A DNA stretch of 64,000 nucleotides, from positions 1 through 64,000 of the forward strand of contig NZ_CAKKMF010000016.1 of the NCBI RefSeq assembly GCF_918697925.1, in the 5' to 3' direction. This stretch comes from Arthrobacter sp. Bi26 (lineage in GTDB: Bacteria > Actinomycetota > Actinomycetes > Actinomycetales > Micrococcaceae). The notes below the pieces were generated by a model. It was not told where the DNA came from and ran no database searches. It saw only the letters and a list, made by a program, of their open reading frames with translations. Each line of letters opens with the position of its first letter. The stretch's first letter is position 1. Both the position numbers and the translations under genes were made by a program. Below, piece after piece: positions 40,778-49,556 of the stretch.

Positions 40778-42241
40778 TCAGGTTCCGCAGAAGGTCCGGT
40801 AAGGGCCAAAGCTTTCCGGGGCGGCAGCGGCGTAATGCTCGAGACCGGGCCGCTCGTCGAAGGGTAAGGCTACCGCGTCCATCAACCGTTCCAGCGGACC
40901 CGTGTTCCCGCCGGTAGCGGCGGTCAGGGCTTCCTCCACCAGATGGTTCCGCGGGATGTAGACGGGGTTGACTCCGTCCATGGCGTCAGCATCTGGCGCC
41001 AAGGCGCGCCAGCGCCTTACCCAGGCATCGAACCCTGCCGGGTCCAGAACCTGGCCCCGCGCAGGTTCAGCCTGGCCGCGGGCGGCTTTGCCGAGGTGCC
41101 GGAAGAACGATGTGTAGTCCGCCCGTGACTCCTGAATCAGGGCCACAAGTTCGTCCACAAGAGGCGACGTCACTTCGTCGTCGGGCCCTTCACGGAACCC
41201 AAGCTTGGCCTTCATGCCTGCCGACCAGGCCGCACTGTACTGCAGGCGGAACTCACTGAGCGCTTCCACCGCGAGGTCCACCGCCTGCTCCTGGTCATCG
41301 TGAAGCAGAGGCAGGAGGGACTCCGCGAGCCGGGCAAGGTTCCACTCCGCCACCACCGGCTGATTGCGGTAGGCGTAGCGTCCGGTCTCGTCGATCGAAC
41401 TGTAGACGGCGGCAGGGTCAAAGCCTTCCATGAAGGCACACGGCCCGTAGTCGAGGGTTTCACCCGAAATCGTCATGTTGTCGGTATTCATGACCCCGTG
41501 AACGAACCCTACGAGCATCCACCGGGCCACCAGTGAAGCCTGGGCTGATATGACCGCCTGGAATAGTGCGAGATAACGGTTCTCGGCCTCCGCGGCGGCC
41601 CGGTGGTGACGGGAAATTGCGTATTCCGCGAGGCGGCGAAGAAGGCCGATGTCGCCCGTGGACCGGGCGTACTGGAAGCTGCCCACGCGCAGGTGGCTGC
41701 TGGCAACCCGGGTAAGAACGGCGCCTGGCAGGAGCGTCTCGCGCTGCACCGGACGCCCCGTCGCGACGACGGCGAGGGATCGTGTGGTGGGGATATTCAG
41801 CGCGTGCATCGACTCACTCACGATATATTCGCGCAGCATAGGGCCGACCACTGCCTGGCCGTCGCCGTTTCGCGCAAACGGCGTGCGCCCTGATCCCTTG
41901 AGGTGGATGTCGCGGAGCTGCCCGTCCGCGTGGCCGATTTCGCCGAGCAGGAGTGCGCGCCCGTCGCCCAGACGGGGTGCGTACCAGCCAAACTGGTGGC
42001 CGGCGTAGGCCTGCGCCACCGGGCGGGCCTCCGCAGGGATGGCGTTGCCGATCAGCAGAAGCAGACCCTCAGGGCTCCGGAGAAAAGCCGGATCGAGACC
42101 TAGCTCGGTGGCGAGGCGCTCGTTGAGCACCAGAAGGTGCGGGTCGGGAGCTTCCTCCGCGCGCCAAGGAATGGCCATCTCCTTGAACTCCCGGGCGAAG
42201 CGGCCATCAAATGTGGCGGTTGAATGCGCGATGTCACTCAT
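40778..42241 (-). CDS. selO: SelO family protein adenylyltransferase (YdiU/UPF0061)
   Basis: A 487-residue pseudokinase that transfers AMP from ATP to Ser, Thr or Tyr of target proteins, known to protect against oxidative stress. Family blocks [40 protein letters not shown] and [20 protein letters not shown] are present, the last containing the metal-binding Asn and Asp. The Cys-terminal FCGT is typical. ATG at 42241. Single gene. Confidence 0.92.
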   Translation of the reverse strand: MSDIAHSTATFDGRFAREFKEMAIPWRAEEAPDPHLLVLNERLATELGLDPAFLRSPEGLLLLIGNAIPAEARPVAQAYAGHQFGWYAPRLGDGRALLLGEIGHADGQLRDIHLKGSGRTPFARNGDGQAVVGPMLREYIVSESMHALNIPTTRSLAVVATGRPVQRETLLPGAVLTRVASSHLRVGSFQYARSTGDIGLLRRLAEYAISRHHRAAAEAENRYLALFQAVISAQASLVARWMLVGFVHGVMNTDNMTISGETLDYGPCAFMEGFDPAAVYSSIDETGRYAYRNQPVVAEWNLARLAESLLPLLHDDQEQAVDLAVEALSEFRLQYSAAWSAGMKAKLGFREGPDDEVTSPLVDELVALIQESRADYTSFFRHLGKAARGQAEPARGQVLDPAGFDAWVRRWRALAPDADAMDGVNPVYIPRNHLVEEALTAATGGNTGPLERLMDAVALPFDERPGLEHYAAAAPESFGPYRTFCGT

Positions 42242-42468
42242 CTATCAAGGATACGGGCGACGCCGTCAGCAATGTCGCTTGGCCACCTCCACTCGCCCGG
42301 GATCCTGACAGGAGAGAACCGCCAACGAGGCCGACGCGATTGTGCCGCCGCGCCGGTTCACGATCGCGGGGTCGATGTCCCAGTCGTCAGCAGGATCGCC
42401 GGGTGCGTCGCCGAGTTCATCACGGGGATTCCAGCTGGCCAGCAGGACCAGCGCTCAGCAAAGCAGGG

Positions 42469-42735
42469 CTAAGCGCGGAGATGCGGAGGTTCTTTGGTAA
42501 TTTTCTCGATATCGGCCGCGGTGACTTCGATCAGCTGATGCGCCAAGTCGGCCAGGGCGCGTGCGGTCGCCAACTCGTCCCCGATCTCCGGGACATCGGA
42601 GTCTATCGGATTCAGCCTGGCCAACCCGACACCTTCCAGTTCTGCCCGGTTCTCGGCCCTCAATCGTGCCGTGGCCCGCGTTTGGTTTTCATGTTCGTCG
42701 ATAACGATGTTCACCGACCAACTCTTCTCTTGCAT
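42469..42735 (-). CDS. DUF1876 (Rv1738-like) small protein
   Basis: An 88-residue protein matching DUF1876: WSVNIVIDEHENQTRATARL followed by GVGLARLNP and GDELATARALADLAHQL. Mycobacterial Rv1738 of this family is induced in hypoxia and structurally resembles ribosome hibernation factors; a similar dormancy role here is inference. ATG at 42735 starts the family domain; upstream in-frame codons do not. Confidence 0.85.
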   Translation of the reverse strand: MQEKSWSVNIVIDEHENQTRATARLRAENRAELEGVGLARLNPIDSDVPEIGDELATARALADLAHQLIEVTAADIEKITKEPPHLRA

Positions 42736-42864
42736 GGTGCTCGCCTCCCCGATCCGACTTCCACGATGCCAAGCTCGAGGCCGGCCGTCAAGGTACACAA
42801 ACTTCCCCTGTGGAGGGGGTTCCCCCGCACCGGTCCCCGGCATACGTGGGACAGGGTCACAGGA

Positions 42865-43188
42865 CTACGTGTTGAGGTCCCAGTGGACACGGATCGCCTC
42901 TGCAATCGGTCCAGCAGTGATATCGACTCGGAAAGCAACGGGCGCGGTCCCTGTCTCTTCGATGACCACGTCATGGTAAACGCGGCCGCATGAGGGACAC
43001 AGGGTGTAGAGATCCTCGTCGTCAGGCCACGTAGCCAGTCCTGCGGGCGCTGGCGCGTTTCCGCCGATGTGAACGGGGATGCCTTGTGAGTTGGCCTGAA
43101 TCAATCCCTCGTTGCTGACGGTATTGCCGCATACGCAGGTGATGGTGGTGACGTCATGATCTATGACATCAGCGAATTCGGTGTCCAT
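42865..43188 (-). CDS. Hypothetical zinc-ribbon protein
   Basis: A 107-residue protein with Cys pairs CVCG near residue 18 and CPSCG near residue 64, a probable zinc ribbon, and acidic composition. Family not recognised. ATG at 43188 has GGAG upstream. It lies upstream of the DUF1876 gene on the same strand after a 129-nt gap. Confidence 0.65.
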   Translation of the reverse strand: MDTEFADVIDHDVTTITCVCGNTVSNEGLIQANSQGIPVHIGGNAPAPAGLATWPDDEDLYTLCPSCGRVYHDVVIEETGTAPVAFRVDITAGPIAEAIRVHWDLNT

Positions 43189-43564
43189 GCTGAGCTCCCC
43201 GGCGTTGGAAGAAAGCGTTCTGTCGTGGATTATGCCTGCGGACCAGCTTATGGGGCTCGTCCTAAAGTCAGCTGTGCCGCAGGCTTTGAATCAACCAGTG
43301 CAATGGTCTGCTGAAAATGACAAAGCCCTGGCATGCCCATCCTGTCACCCCCGTGACTTCGCTGTCCCTAATCAATATATTCATGACCGCCAACCTCATG
43401 CGGCCAACGCTTTTGGCGCATTGGTTCCAACCAGTCAGCAATGACAGCCGCGTTCCGCGCACGCTTGCTGCTCCGCTCTTCTCCGTTTCGAATACTGCGG
43501 TAGGGCGGATCAAGTCACGCTGTTGAGGCCGCTGTTGCGTCCCGTCATCTGGAGCGAGGGCGTC
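43189..43564. other. Intergenic stretch, no supported gene
   Basis: Visibly less GC-rich than its neighbours. Only short frames with atypical composition are open on either strand (for example 43268-43513 minus); none has a recognisable domain or a good ribosome binding site. It may be eroded DNA. Confidence 0.5.
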
Positions 43565-43867
43565 CTAGCTTTCGCACTCGAGGCAGTACGAGTGGCCGTC
43601 TTTTTCGCGCGCCAGCTGGGACCGGTGCCGGACCAGGAAACAGGAGTAGCAGGTGAACTCGTCCTCGGCCTGGGGAATGACCTGAACGGTCAGTTCCTCG
43701 GCGACAAACTCCCCGCCAGGGGTCATGGCCTCATCCAGCGCGTCGGACTCGTCCAGCTCACGGACGACGCTGCGGGCATCCGGTGCGTTAGCGGACTGCA
43801 ACGCCTCCAGGGACCGGTCCTGTGATTCCTTGACGTCGGACCGGACTTCGTCGTAATCGGTTGCCAC
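43565..43867 (-). CDS. DUF4193 family protein
   Basis: A 100-residue actinobacterial protein with MATDYDEVRSDVKESQDRSL at the N-terminus, an acidic middle, and a C-terminal zinc-ribbon-like pair FTCYSCFLVRHRSQLA ... YCLECES. GTG at 43867 with AGAGAAG upstream is chosen; the frame stays open further upstream without the family pattern. DUF4193 proteins are near-universal in Actinobacteria, with no assigned function. Confidence 0.88.
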   Translation of the reverse strand: MATDYDEVRSDVKESQDRSLEALQSANAPDARSVVRELDESDALDEAMTPGGEFVAEELTVQVIPQAEDEFTCYSCFLVRHRSQLAREKDGHSYCLECES

Positions 43868-44089
43868 TTGAGTCTTCTCTTTTCGGGTGTTCTTCTCTGA
43901 CCAGACTTTAACGCACACCACGGCTCCCCTATTCCCGGGTCGCGGGACCGACATGCCGCGTCCTGCAGCCCGGCGACTCGCTGGCCCGCCCCGCCCCAGA
44001 TGCGACCCTGCAGATGTGGGAGAGCGATCGATATGCGGACTCGCGCACCAAGGCGGTGTTGCCCGTGCCGCGGCCGCAGTCGCCGCAGT

Positions 44090-44280
44090 GCCAGCGTATC
44101 GCCATCGCTCCCCCCGTGTGCCGCGCACGGCCACGTGCCCGGTTGCGTGTCTTCGGGCTCGATCACGGAGGTTCCGCCCGCGGCTCGGGCCTTCTGATGA
44201 AATCCATCGACGTCCTCGACCAGAAGATATAGTCCCTGGCCGGTTGATCGACCGATAAAGGGCGGCCGCTGGTCGCATGG
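44090..44280 (-). pseudogene. Remnant of a VOC/glyoxalase-like gene
   Basis: The minus strand reads RPPFIGRSTGQGLYLLVEDV then DGFHQKARAAGGTSVIEPED, the C-terminal module of a glyoxalase-like VOC protein. Nothing VOC-like precedes it, and the expected end (a GxRxF-D-PDGxxW pattern) is lost, so both ends are missing. The rest of 43868-44323 holds nothing else I recognise. Confidence 0.5.
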
Positions 44281-44310
44281 AAAAGCCCGGACCAGCATGG
44301 TCCGGGGCTT
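44281..44310 (-). terminator. Rho-independent terminator
   Basis: On the minus strand AAGCCCCGGACCA and TGGTCCGGGCTT form a 12-bp stem with one bulge and a 3-nt loop, followed by TTTT. It lies 14 nt beyond the stop of the hypothetical gene at 44324, supporting that gene as real. Confidence 0.8.
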
Positions 44311-44323
44311 GCCTGGGCGTCTG

Positions 44324-44599
44324 TTAGCGCCCGATGCTGACAGTGAGATCCAGATAGATGTCGTTATCGGCGACAAAGCGGTCCTGGAGGTAGCGGGCAA
44401 GGCTCGCGTCGGTGGCGGTGTGCACGCTTTGCGCGATCGCTCCGCACAGCACCGCCTGGGTGTCGGTGGACTTGACGACGTCCAGCGGCGCCCACCCGCG
44501 GTGGCCGCCTGTAAGACGTTCTATATCCGTGCGGAAGGAACGCCTGTGGTCTTCGCGGACGGTAGCGCGCATGGTGAACGGGATAAAGGGAGTGGGCAA
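44324..44599 (-). CDS. Hypothetical protein
   Basis: A 91-residue protein, or 82 if the ATG at 44572 is used. TTG at 44599 has AAAGGA at proper distance. The C-terminal half (GAIAQSVHTATDASLARYLQ) looks like an alpha-helical domain. Not recognised. The strong terminator right after it and a plausible ribosome binding site argue it is expressed. Confidence 0.5.
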   Translation of the reverse strand: MPTPFIPFTMRATVREDHRRSFRTDIERLTGGHRGWAPLDVVKSTDTQAVLCGAIAQSVHTATDASLARYLQDRFVADNDIYLDLTVSIGR

Positions 44600-45037
44600 G
44601 GAGGTCCTTTCACGAGGCAGCCGTTCATCGACGCCCCAATCTAGACAAGACCTCTGCAGCGCCGGCTATTCCTCGTCAGCAGCCAACGAGTCCAGAATCA
44701 CGGCGCAGGAATAGTCGCCCCGCTACCTTGAGCGCGAAACCGGGCTGCCCGGGCACCTGACGATCTGCCGACTGGTCAACGATCGCCTTGACGTCGGAAC
44801 GTTCGCGACCGGATTCAGCCGCAGACCCTGCCCCGCCCTGTCCGGTCGCAGGCCTCTTCCGCCGCGTGCCCACGGGGCCTACACTCTTGAAATCGAATCG
44901 AGTGCAGGCTCCGTTCCGCTGCCCAGCTTTGGGGAGCGGAAGTTTTGACAGGCCCGGGGCCGCCCGGTTGGATCGGAAGAGGCGCCGACTGGTTGGCGGA
45001 CGGCCGACGCAAGCGCGCTAAAAGGGAGAAGTGCGGC
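44600..45037. other. Intergenic stretch upstream of the ferredoxin-reductase/P450 operon
   Basis: No supported gene. A minus-strand frame near 44700 ends DYSCAVILDSLAADEE and could be the tail of a lost gene, but nothing upstream of it reads as protein. The promoter of the rightward operon should lie in the last ~150 nt; I cannot define it. Confidence 0.4.
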
Positions 45038-46726
45038 ATGAGGATCCTCGTCGATCTCACTAAATGCCAGGGCTACGCCCAGTGCGCCTTCCTCGCCCCG
45101 GACGTCTTCACGATTCAGGGGGACGAGGCACTGACCTACAACCCGCACCCTGACGGGGCGCATCTCACGAGGCTTCGGCGGGCCGCCGCTGCGTGTCCGG
45201 TTCAGGCCATCCGGCTTGAACAGCCGGACGGGCAGGACACGTCGCTGCACCCGGCCCCACGACCGGCGACGGCTACTCCGGTCGAAGACAGCGGGAGAAC
45301 TTTTAAGAGGACTGGACGGATCGTCATCGTGGGGGCATCGATGGCGGGGCTGCGCGCGGCGGAGCGGTTGCGCGAGGAAGGGTTCACCGGATCGCTGACT
45401 CTGGTCGGCGAAGAGCCGCACGAGCCCTACGACCGGCCCCCGCTGTCCAAACAGGTCTTGGCCGGGTCGGCACCCTTGGAAGACACTTCCCTGCCACGCC
45501 GCCGGGACATCCGCGCCACTTGGCGGCTGGGCATGGCGGCGACCGGGCTGGATCTGGCTGCGAAGCAGCTCCACCTTGCCGACGGCGATCGAATCGGATT
45601 CGACAAGCTGTTGATCGCCACCGGCCTGCGGGCACGCCCATGGCCTAACCCTGTCGAGGCGGCCCTCGCAGGAGTGATGACATTGCGCACCCGGGAGGAC
45701 GCCGCAACCCTGCGACAGCACCTCGCGGGGCGTCCGCGTCGGGTGCTGGTCATCGGCGCCGGGTTCATCGGTTGCGAGGTCGCGTCCGTGTGCCGGGAAC
45801 TCGGCCTGACGGTCACGGTGGCAGAAGCTGGCCCGGCTCCGCTCGTCGCTGCCCTTGGCGCGGTGATCGGCGCAGTCGCCGGGGAACTGCAGCTCGAGAA
45901 TGGCGTGGACCTGCGGTGCGGCGTCCGCGTCCTGGCCCTTGAGGGTGATGCCAGCGGACAGCTGCGCCGGGCCATTCTGTCCGACGGCACAACGCTTGAG
46001 GTGGATGTGGCGGTCGCCGCGCTGGGCTCCGTCCGCAATGTCGAATGGCTCGCAGATTCCGGCCTGGCGTGCGGCGTATGGGGCGTCGCCTGCGACGCCG
46101 GCTGCCGAGCGTTCGACGCAAACGGGTTGGTCACCGATGACGTGTTTGTCGCCGGCGACATAGCGCGCGCCCCGCAGCCGATGTACGGCTATCAATACCT
46201 TGCCGTCGAGCACTGGGGGAACGCCATCTCCCAGGCCGAGGTCGCGGCACACAACATGGTCAGCGGCGAGACCGAACGGTGGCCCCACTTGGAGGTGCCG
46301 AAATTCTGGTCAGTCCAGTTCGGCACCGAAATAAAGAGCGTCGGGGTACCCTCGGTCGCCGATGAGGTAGCCATCGTCCAAGGATCGGTGGACACGCGGC
46401 GATTCCTGGCCGTCTATGGCTACAAGGGCCGCATCGTGGCGGCGGTCGCCTTCAACCAGAACAAGTGGCTCGACTTCTACGAGCCGCTGATCGAGCAGGC
46501 CGCACCCTTCCCGCCGGCGTTCCACCACATCGATGAGTCAGACCAAGCCCGGCCCTTGCCGGCCGGGTTCAAGCCCGCGGTCAGCCCCACCCAGGACGCG
46601 ACGGTCGTTGTGACCGGCCACGATCCCAATGAACGCCGCGCCAGACTGACCAACACCGCGGCCGGTGAAACGCCTTCACGGAGACCCACAGGCACCGCCC
46701 CCCGATCGAAGGAGCCTTCACCATGA
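45038..46726 (+). CDS. Fused [3Fe-4S]-type ferredoxin and FAD ferredoxin reductase
   Basis: A 562-residue fusion. Residues 1-60 are a small ferredoxin with only three cluster Cys (C10, C16, C53; the last in AACPVQAI), as in P450-associated [3Fe-4S] ferredoxins. A ~35-residue Pro/Thr linker leads to a rhodocoxin-reductase-like module with FAD motif GASMAG at 99-104 and NAD motif GAGFIGCEVASVC. It should carry electrons from NAD(P)H to the P450 encoded next. ATG at 45038 follows AAGGGAG. The stop overlaps the P450 ATG. Confidence 0.88.
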   Translation: MRILVDLTKCQGYAQCAFLAPDVFTIQGDEALTYNPHPDGAHLTRLRRAAAACPVQAIRLEQPDGQDTSLHPAPRPATATPVEDSGRTFKRTGRIVIVGASMAGLRAAERLREEGFTGSLTLVGEEPHEPYDRPPLSKQVLAGSAPLEDTSLPRRRDIRATWRLGMAATGLDLAAKQLHLADGDRIGFDKLLIATGLRARPWPNPVEAALAGVMTLRTREDAATLRQHLAGRPRRVLVIGAGFIGCEVASVCRELGLTVTVAEAGPAPLVAALGAVIGAVAGELQLENGVDLRCGVRVLALEGDASGQLRRAILSDGTTLEVDVAVAALGSVRNVEWLADSGLACGVWGVACDAGCRAFDANGLVTDDVFVAGDIARAPQPMYGYQYLAVEHWGNAISQAEVAAHNMVSGETERWPHLEVPKFWSVQFGTEIKSVGVPSVADEVAIVQGSVDTRRFLAVYGYKGRIVAAVAFNQNKWLDFYEPLIEQAAPFPPAFHHIDESDQARPLPAGFKPAVSPTQDATVVVTGHDPNERRARLTNTAAGETPSRRPTGTAPRSKEPSP

Positions 46727-47964
46727 CCCAGGCCAGCATCTGGGAGCGAATCCTCGACTTCTCCAACCGGGCTAACCCCTACCCGTTTTACGACGAGCTC
46801 CGCAGGACCCCCGTGACGCGGCTTCCGGACGGAAGCTACCTCGTAAGCACCTACGCGGAGATCGCCGCCCTGCTGCACGACCCGAGGGTCAGTTCCGACA
46901 TCAACCGCAACCCGGCTGCCGCTGCTGCGGGCGCCACTGCCGGGGACGACGGGGAAGGTCCGGGCATGTCTCCGACTTTCCTCAGCATGGATCCTCCTGA
47001 TCACGACAAGTTTCGACGGATCACCATGCGCCACTTCGGACCGCCTACGACGCCGGGCAGGGTCGCCGGGATGGAGGCGAGGATGGCGGAAATTGTCACC
47101 GCCTTGGCCGACAACATGACGGCCCACTCCCGGATCGACGTCGTCGATGATCTGGCGTATCCGCTGCCCGTCACGGTGATCTGCGAATTGCTTGGGGTGC
47201 CACCGGGCGACGAACAGCGCTTCCGGGTCTGGGTGGACGTAGCCCTGCAATCCACGGATCCCGGACTCGATCCCGAAACACAGCAAGAAAAGAGGGCCGA
47301 GGCTGGCAAAGAACTGCGCGCATTCATGGAGGAACTGGTCGAAGCCCACCGGCGGACACCGGGCCCGGACCTGCTCTCGGCGATGGCCGCCGATGACGGC
47401 CCGGAAGGCCGCATGCCGGACGAACAACTGGTGAGCACCGGGCTTCTTCTGCTCATCGCCGGACATGAAACCACCGTGAACCTCATCGCCAACGGCGCAC
47501 TGACGTTGCTCCGCCACCCGGCCGAACTCCAACGGCTACGCAACGATCCTGACCTTGCCATCCCGATGGTCGAGGAATTGCTCCGCTACGAGCCGCCCGT
47601 CCATTTCGTCCCCTTCCGCACAGCCCTTGACGACATCGACATCGCCGGCACCACCATCCCCGCCGGCGCCAGCCTCACATTGGTCCTGGCCTCAGGGAAC
47701 CGTGACCCCGCCCATGTCACCGACCCCGACCTCTTCATCCCGGACCGGCGCAACAACCAACACCTCGGCTTCGGCGGCGGCATCCACCTCTGCTTCGGCG
47801 CACCCCTGGCCCGGCTCGAAGCCCAGATCGCCCTCACCGCTTTCGCCACCCGGCTCGAGAACCCGCGGCTGGTCTCCTATCCTCCCCCATACCGGCCGAG
47901 CCCGTTCCTCCGCGGTCCCTCGCATCTCCTGATCGACATCGACGGCATCGCCGCTCGTCAATAG
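46723..47964 (+). CDS. Cytochrome P450 (bacterial class I)
   Basis: A 413-residue soluble P450. I-helix AGHETTVN supplies the acid-alcohol pair, the K-helix ExxR is in VEELLRYEPP, and the haem loop FGGGIHLCFGAPLARLE holds the axial Cys. Size and motifs match CYP105/CYP107-like bacterial hydroxylases. Its ATG overlaps the stop of the ferredoxin-reductase fusion, so the pair is a complete two-polypeptide monooxygenase. The substrate cannot be predicted. Confidence 0.92.
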   Translation: MTQASIWERILDFSNRANPYPFYDELRRTPVTRLPDGSYLVSTYAEIAALLHDPRVSSDINRNPAAAAAGATAGDDGEGPGMSPTFLSMDPPDHDKFRRITMRHFGPPTTPGRVAGMEARMAEIVTALADNMTAHSRIDVVDDLAYPLPVTVICELLGVPPGDEQRFRVWVDVALQSTDPGLDPETQQEKRAEAGKELRAFMEELVEAHRRTPGPDLLSAMAADDGPEGRMPDEQLVSTGLLLLIAGHETTVNLIANGALTLLRHPAELQRLRNDPDLAIPMVEELLRYEPPVHFVPFRTALDDIDIAGTTIPAGASLTLVLASGNRDPAHVTDPDLFIPDRRNNQHLGFGGGIHLCFGAPLARLEAQIALTAFATRLENPRLVSYPPPYRPSPFLRGPSHLLIDIDGIAARQ

Positions 47965-48148
47965 TCAACAGCGAAGCATGCCGTCGACGAGGGAGGCGGC
48001 GGCGCGGAAGTGAAGCTTGCCGGGGTATCGGAGTTGGGCCGGTCCGGCTTGAGTTACCTGGCCAGGGAATCTTACGACTGCTGCAGAAGCCTCCACGGGA
48101 GCCCCTCGCCGTCTGCGTTAGCCTCGAAACAGCCTCTTGCACGCGGGT

Positions 48149-49192
48149 TCATGGATCCCGTGGCCGTTCGCCGGGGAAAACGATTCCGAGCTGGTTCCTG
48201 ATGGCATCGGCGACTGCCATGGTTCGGATGGATTCGGCCAGCGGCCGCTGCGGGACTTCCAGCTGCCCTGCCACAATGGCACGGGCGACGGCGGCGGCCT
48301 CGTAGTGCAGGCCCTCAAAGTGCGCTCCGGCCGGCTCCTCATAAGCCAGCCGGGTTCCGTCCGGAAAGCGGACGCTGAAGTTGCCTGGCATGTTGAAGGG
48401 ACCGTCAATGGTCAGTGAAGCCTCCGTGCCCACGATGGTGGCCGACGTCGGCGTGAAATTGTGCAGCTGCGTGTTCATCACGGCCTGGCGTCCGCCGGCA
48501 AAGGACATCACCGCTGAAAGCTGGGCATTGACTCCGGATTCGTGCGGTTCACCGAGCGCCAGGAGACGGTCCGGTTCGCCGAGGATGGACGTGATGAGCG
48601 AAAGCGGATAGGTTCCCAGATCCAGCAGAGGCCCGCCGGCCAGGGCCGGGTCGAAAATCCGGTGGCTGCGGTCGAAATACTCACCGTATTCAGCGAAGAC
48701 CGTCGTGAGGTCCCCGAGAATTCCGGTGTCGAGCACTTGCCGGATGACGTCGAACTTGGGCAGGAAGAATGTCCACATGGCTTCGGCGGCGAAGAGGCCG
48801 GCCGCGGCTGCCCGGCTGGCGATGCCTGCCGCCTGTTCGCGGTTGATGCCGATCGGCTTCTCGATCAGGACATGCTTGCCGGCGTCGAGCGCGACGAGGG
48901 CAGCCTGGTAGTGGAAATTGTGCGGCGTGGCCACATAGATGATGTCGACGTCGGCGGCCGCCAGCTCCTCATAGCTGCCAAAGGCTGCAGGGATGCTGTG
49001 CCGTCCGGCAAATATTTCGGAGCGGTCCAGCGAGCGGGATCCGATCGCGGCAATCACCTGCGAGGTGTGCGCCTGGACGGATTCCGTGAAGCGTTCCGCA
49101 ATCCAGCCCGGCCCCATGATCCCCCAGCGCAGCGGAGGCGCGTCGCGGGGGTCCGGAACCCGGGACGCTGGCAGCGAGCGGTTACCGGTCAT
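48149..49192 (-). CDS. Gfo/Idh/MocA-family oxidoreductase
   Basis: A 347-residue NAD(P)-dependent dehydrogenase. RWGIMGPGWIAERF is the Rossmann start and EKPIGINREQA holds the catalytic Lys of the EKP motif; the C-terminal half is the GFO/IDH/MocA alpha/beta domain. Such enzymes oxidise sugars, cyclitols or their glycosides. Divergent from a sugar-porter gene and near a LacI regulator, so it probably acts on the imported sugar or inositol. Confidence 0.88.
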   Translation of the reverse strand: MTGNRSLPASRVPDPRDAPPLRWGIMGPGWIAERFTESVQAHTSQVIAAIGSRSLDRSEIFAGRHSIPAAFGSYEELAAADVDIIYVATPHNFHYQAALVALDAGKHVLIEKPIGINREQAAGIASRAAAAGLFAAEAMWTFFLPKFDVIRQVLDTGILGDLTTVFAEYGEYFDRSHRIFDPALAGGPLLDLGTYPLSLITSILGEPDRLLALGEPHESGVNAQLSAVMSFAGGRQAVMNTQLHNFTPTSATIVGTEASLTIDGPFNMPGNFSVRFPDGTRLAYEEPAGAHFEGLHYEAAAVARAIVAGQLEVPQRPLAESIRTMAVADAIRNQLGIVFPGERPRDP

Positions 49193-49556
49193 GTTAGATC
49201 CGCCTTAGTGTCGATATCGATTTTCACGAAAGGCGTAGTCTCCTTCGCCTACTTTGTCCTGACATAATAACAAGTCCGATTCACGTCAGACAAGCCCCGC
49301 GGCGCCCGAAGTTCCAGGAAACTGCTGCATCGCAGGCATCGCTTCCCCACGCGGCGCCGTGCCACTTCGCCCTGCACGTGCACCAGGGACGTCCATCGCG
49401 GCGCGCCTATTCCTACTTTGATCGAATGTCAGCACAAACTATTGACGGTTGCGTTAGAGCGCTCTAACGTTGAGTTCACGTGATCCAGCACACTCCGGGA
49501 ACGCTCTCCAAATTCAAAGTCCGCCATTCAGGTCGGCCGAATCGAGGAAGTCAACA
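49193..49556. promoter_or_regulatory. Divergent promoter region of sugar locus
   Basis: No gene. Contains the dehydrogenase promoter side with TCGATATCGA (49211-49220), a perfect 10-bp palindrome inside GTGTCGATATCGATTTTCAC, LacI-like, and the separate operator at 49452-49469. Confidence 0.5.
49452..49469. promoter_or_regulatory. Perfect 18-bp LacI-type operator
   Basis: CGTTAGAGCGCTCTAACG is a perfect palindrome centred on CG, the layout of LacI/GalR operators, 87 nt upstream of the sugar-porter start. The LacI gene at 51148 is the obvious candidate to bind it. Confidence 0.8.

Noticed and set aside
43268..43526. Two overlapping small frames, minus 43268-43513 and plus 43317-43526
   Set aside because: They are mutual shadows with atypical composition and no ribosome binding site or recognised domain.
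44879..46288. A 469-codon minus-strand frame opposite the ferredoxin-reductase fusion
   Set aside because: Antisense shadow; the plus strand has clear ferredoxin, FAD and NAD motifs.
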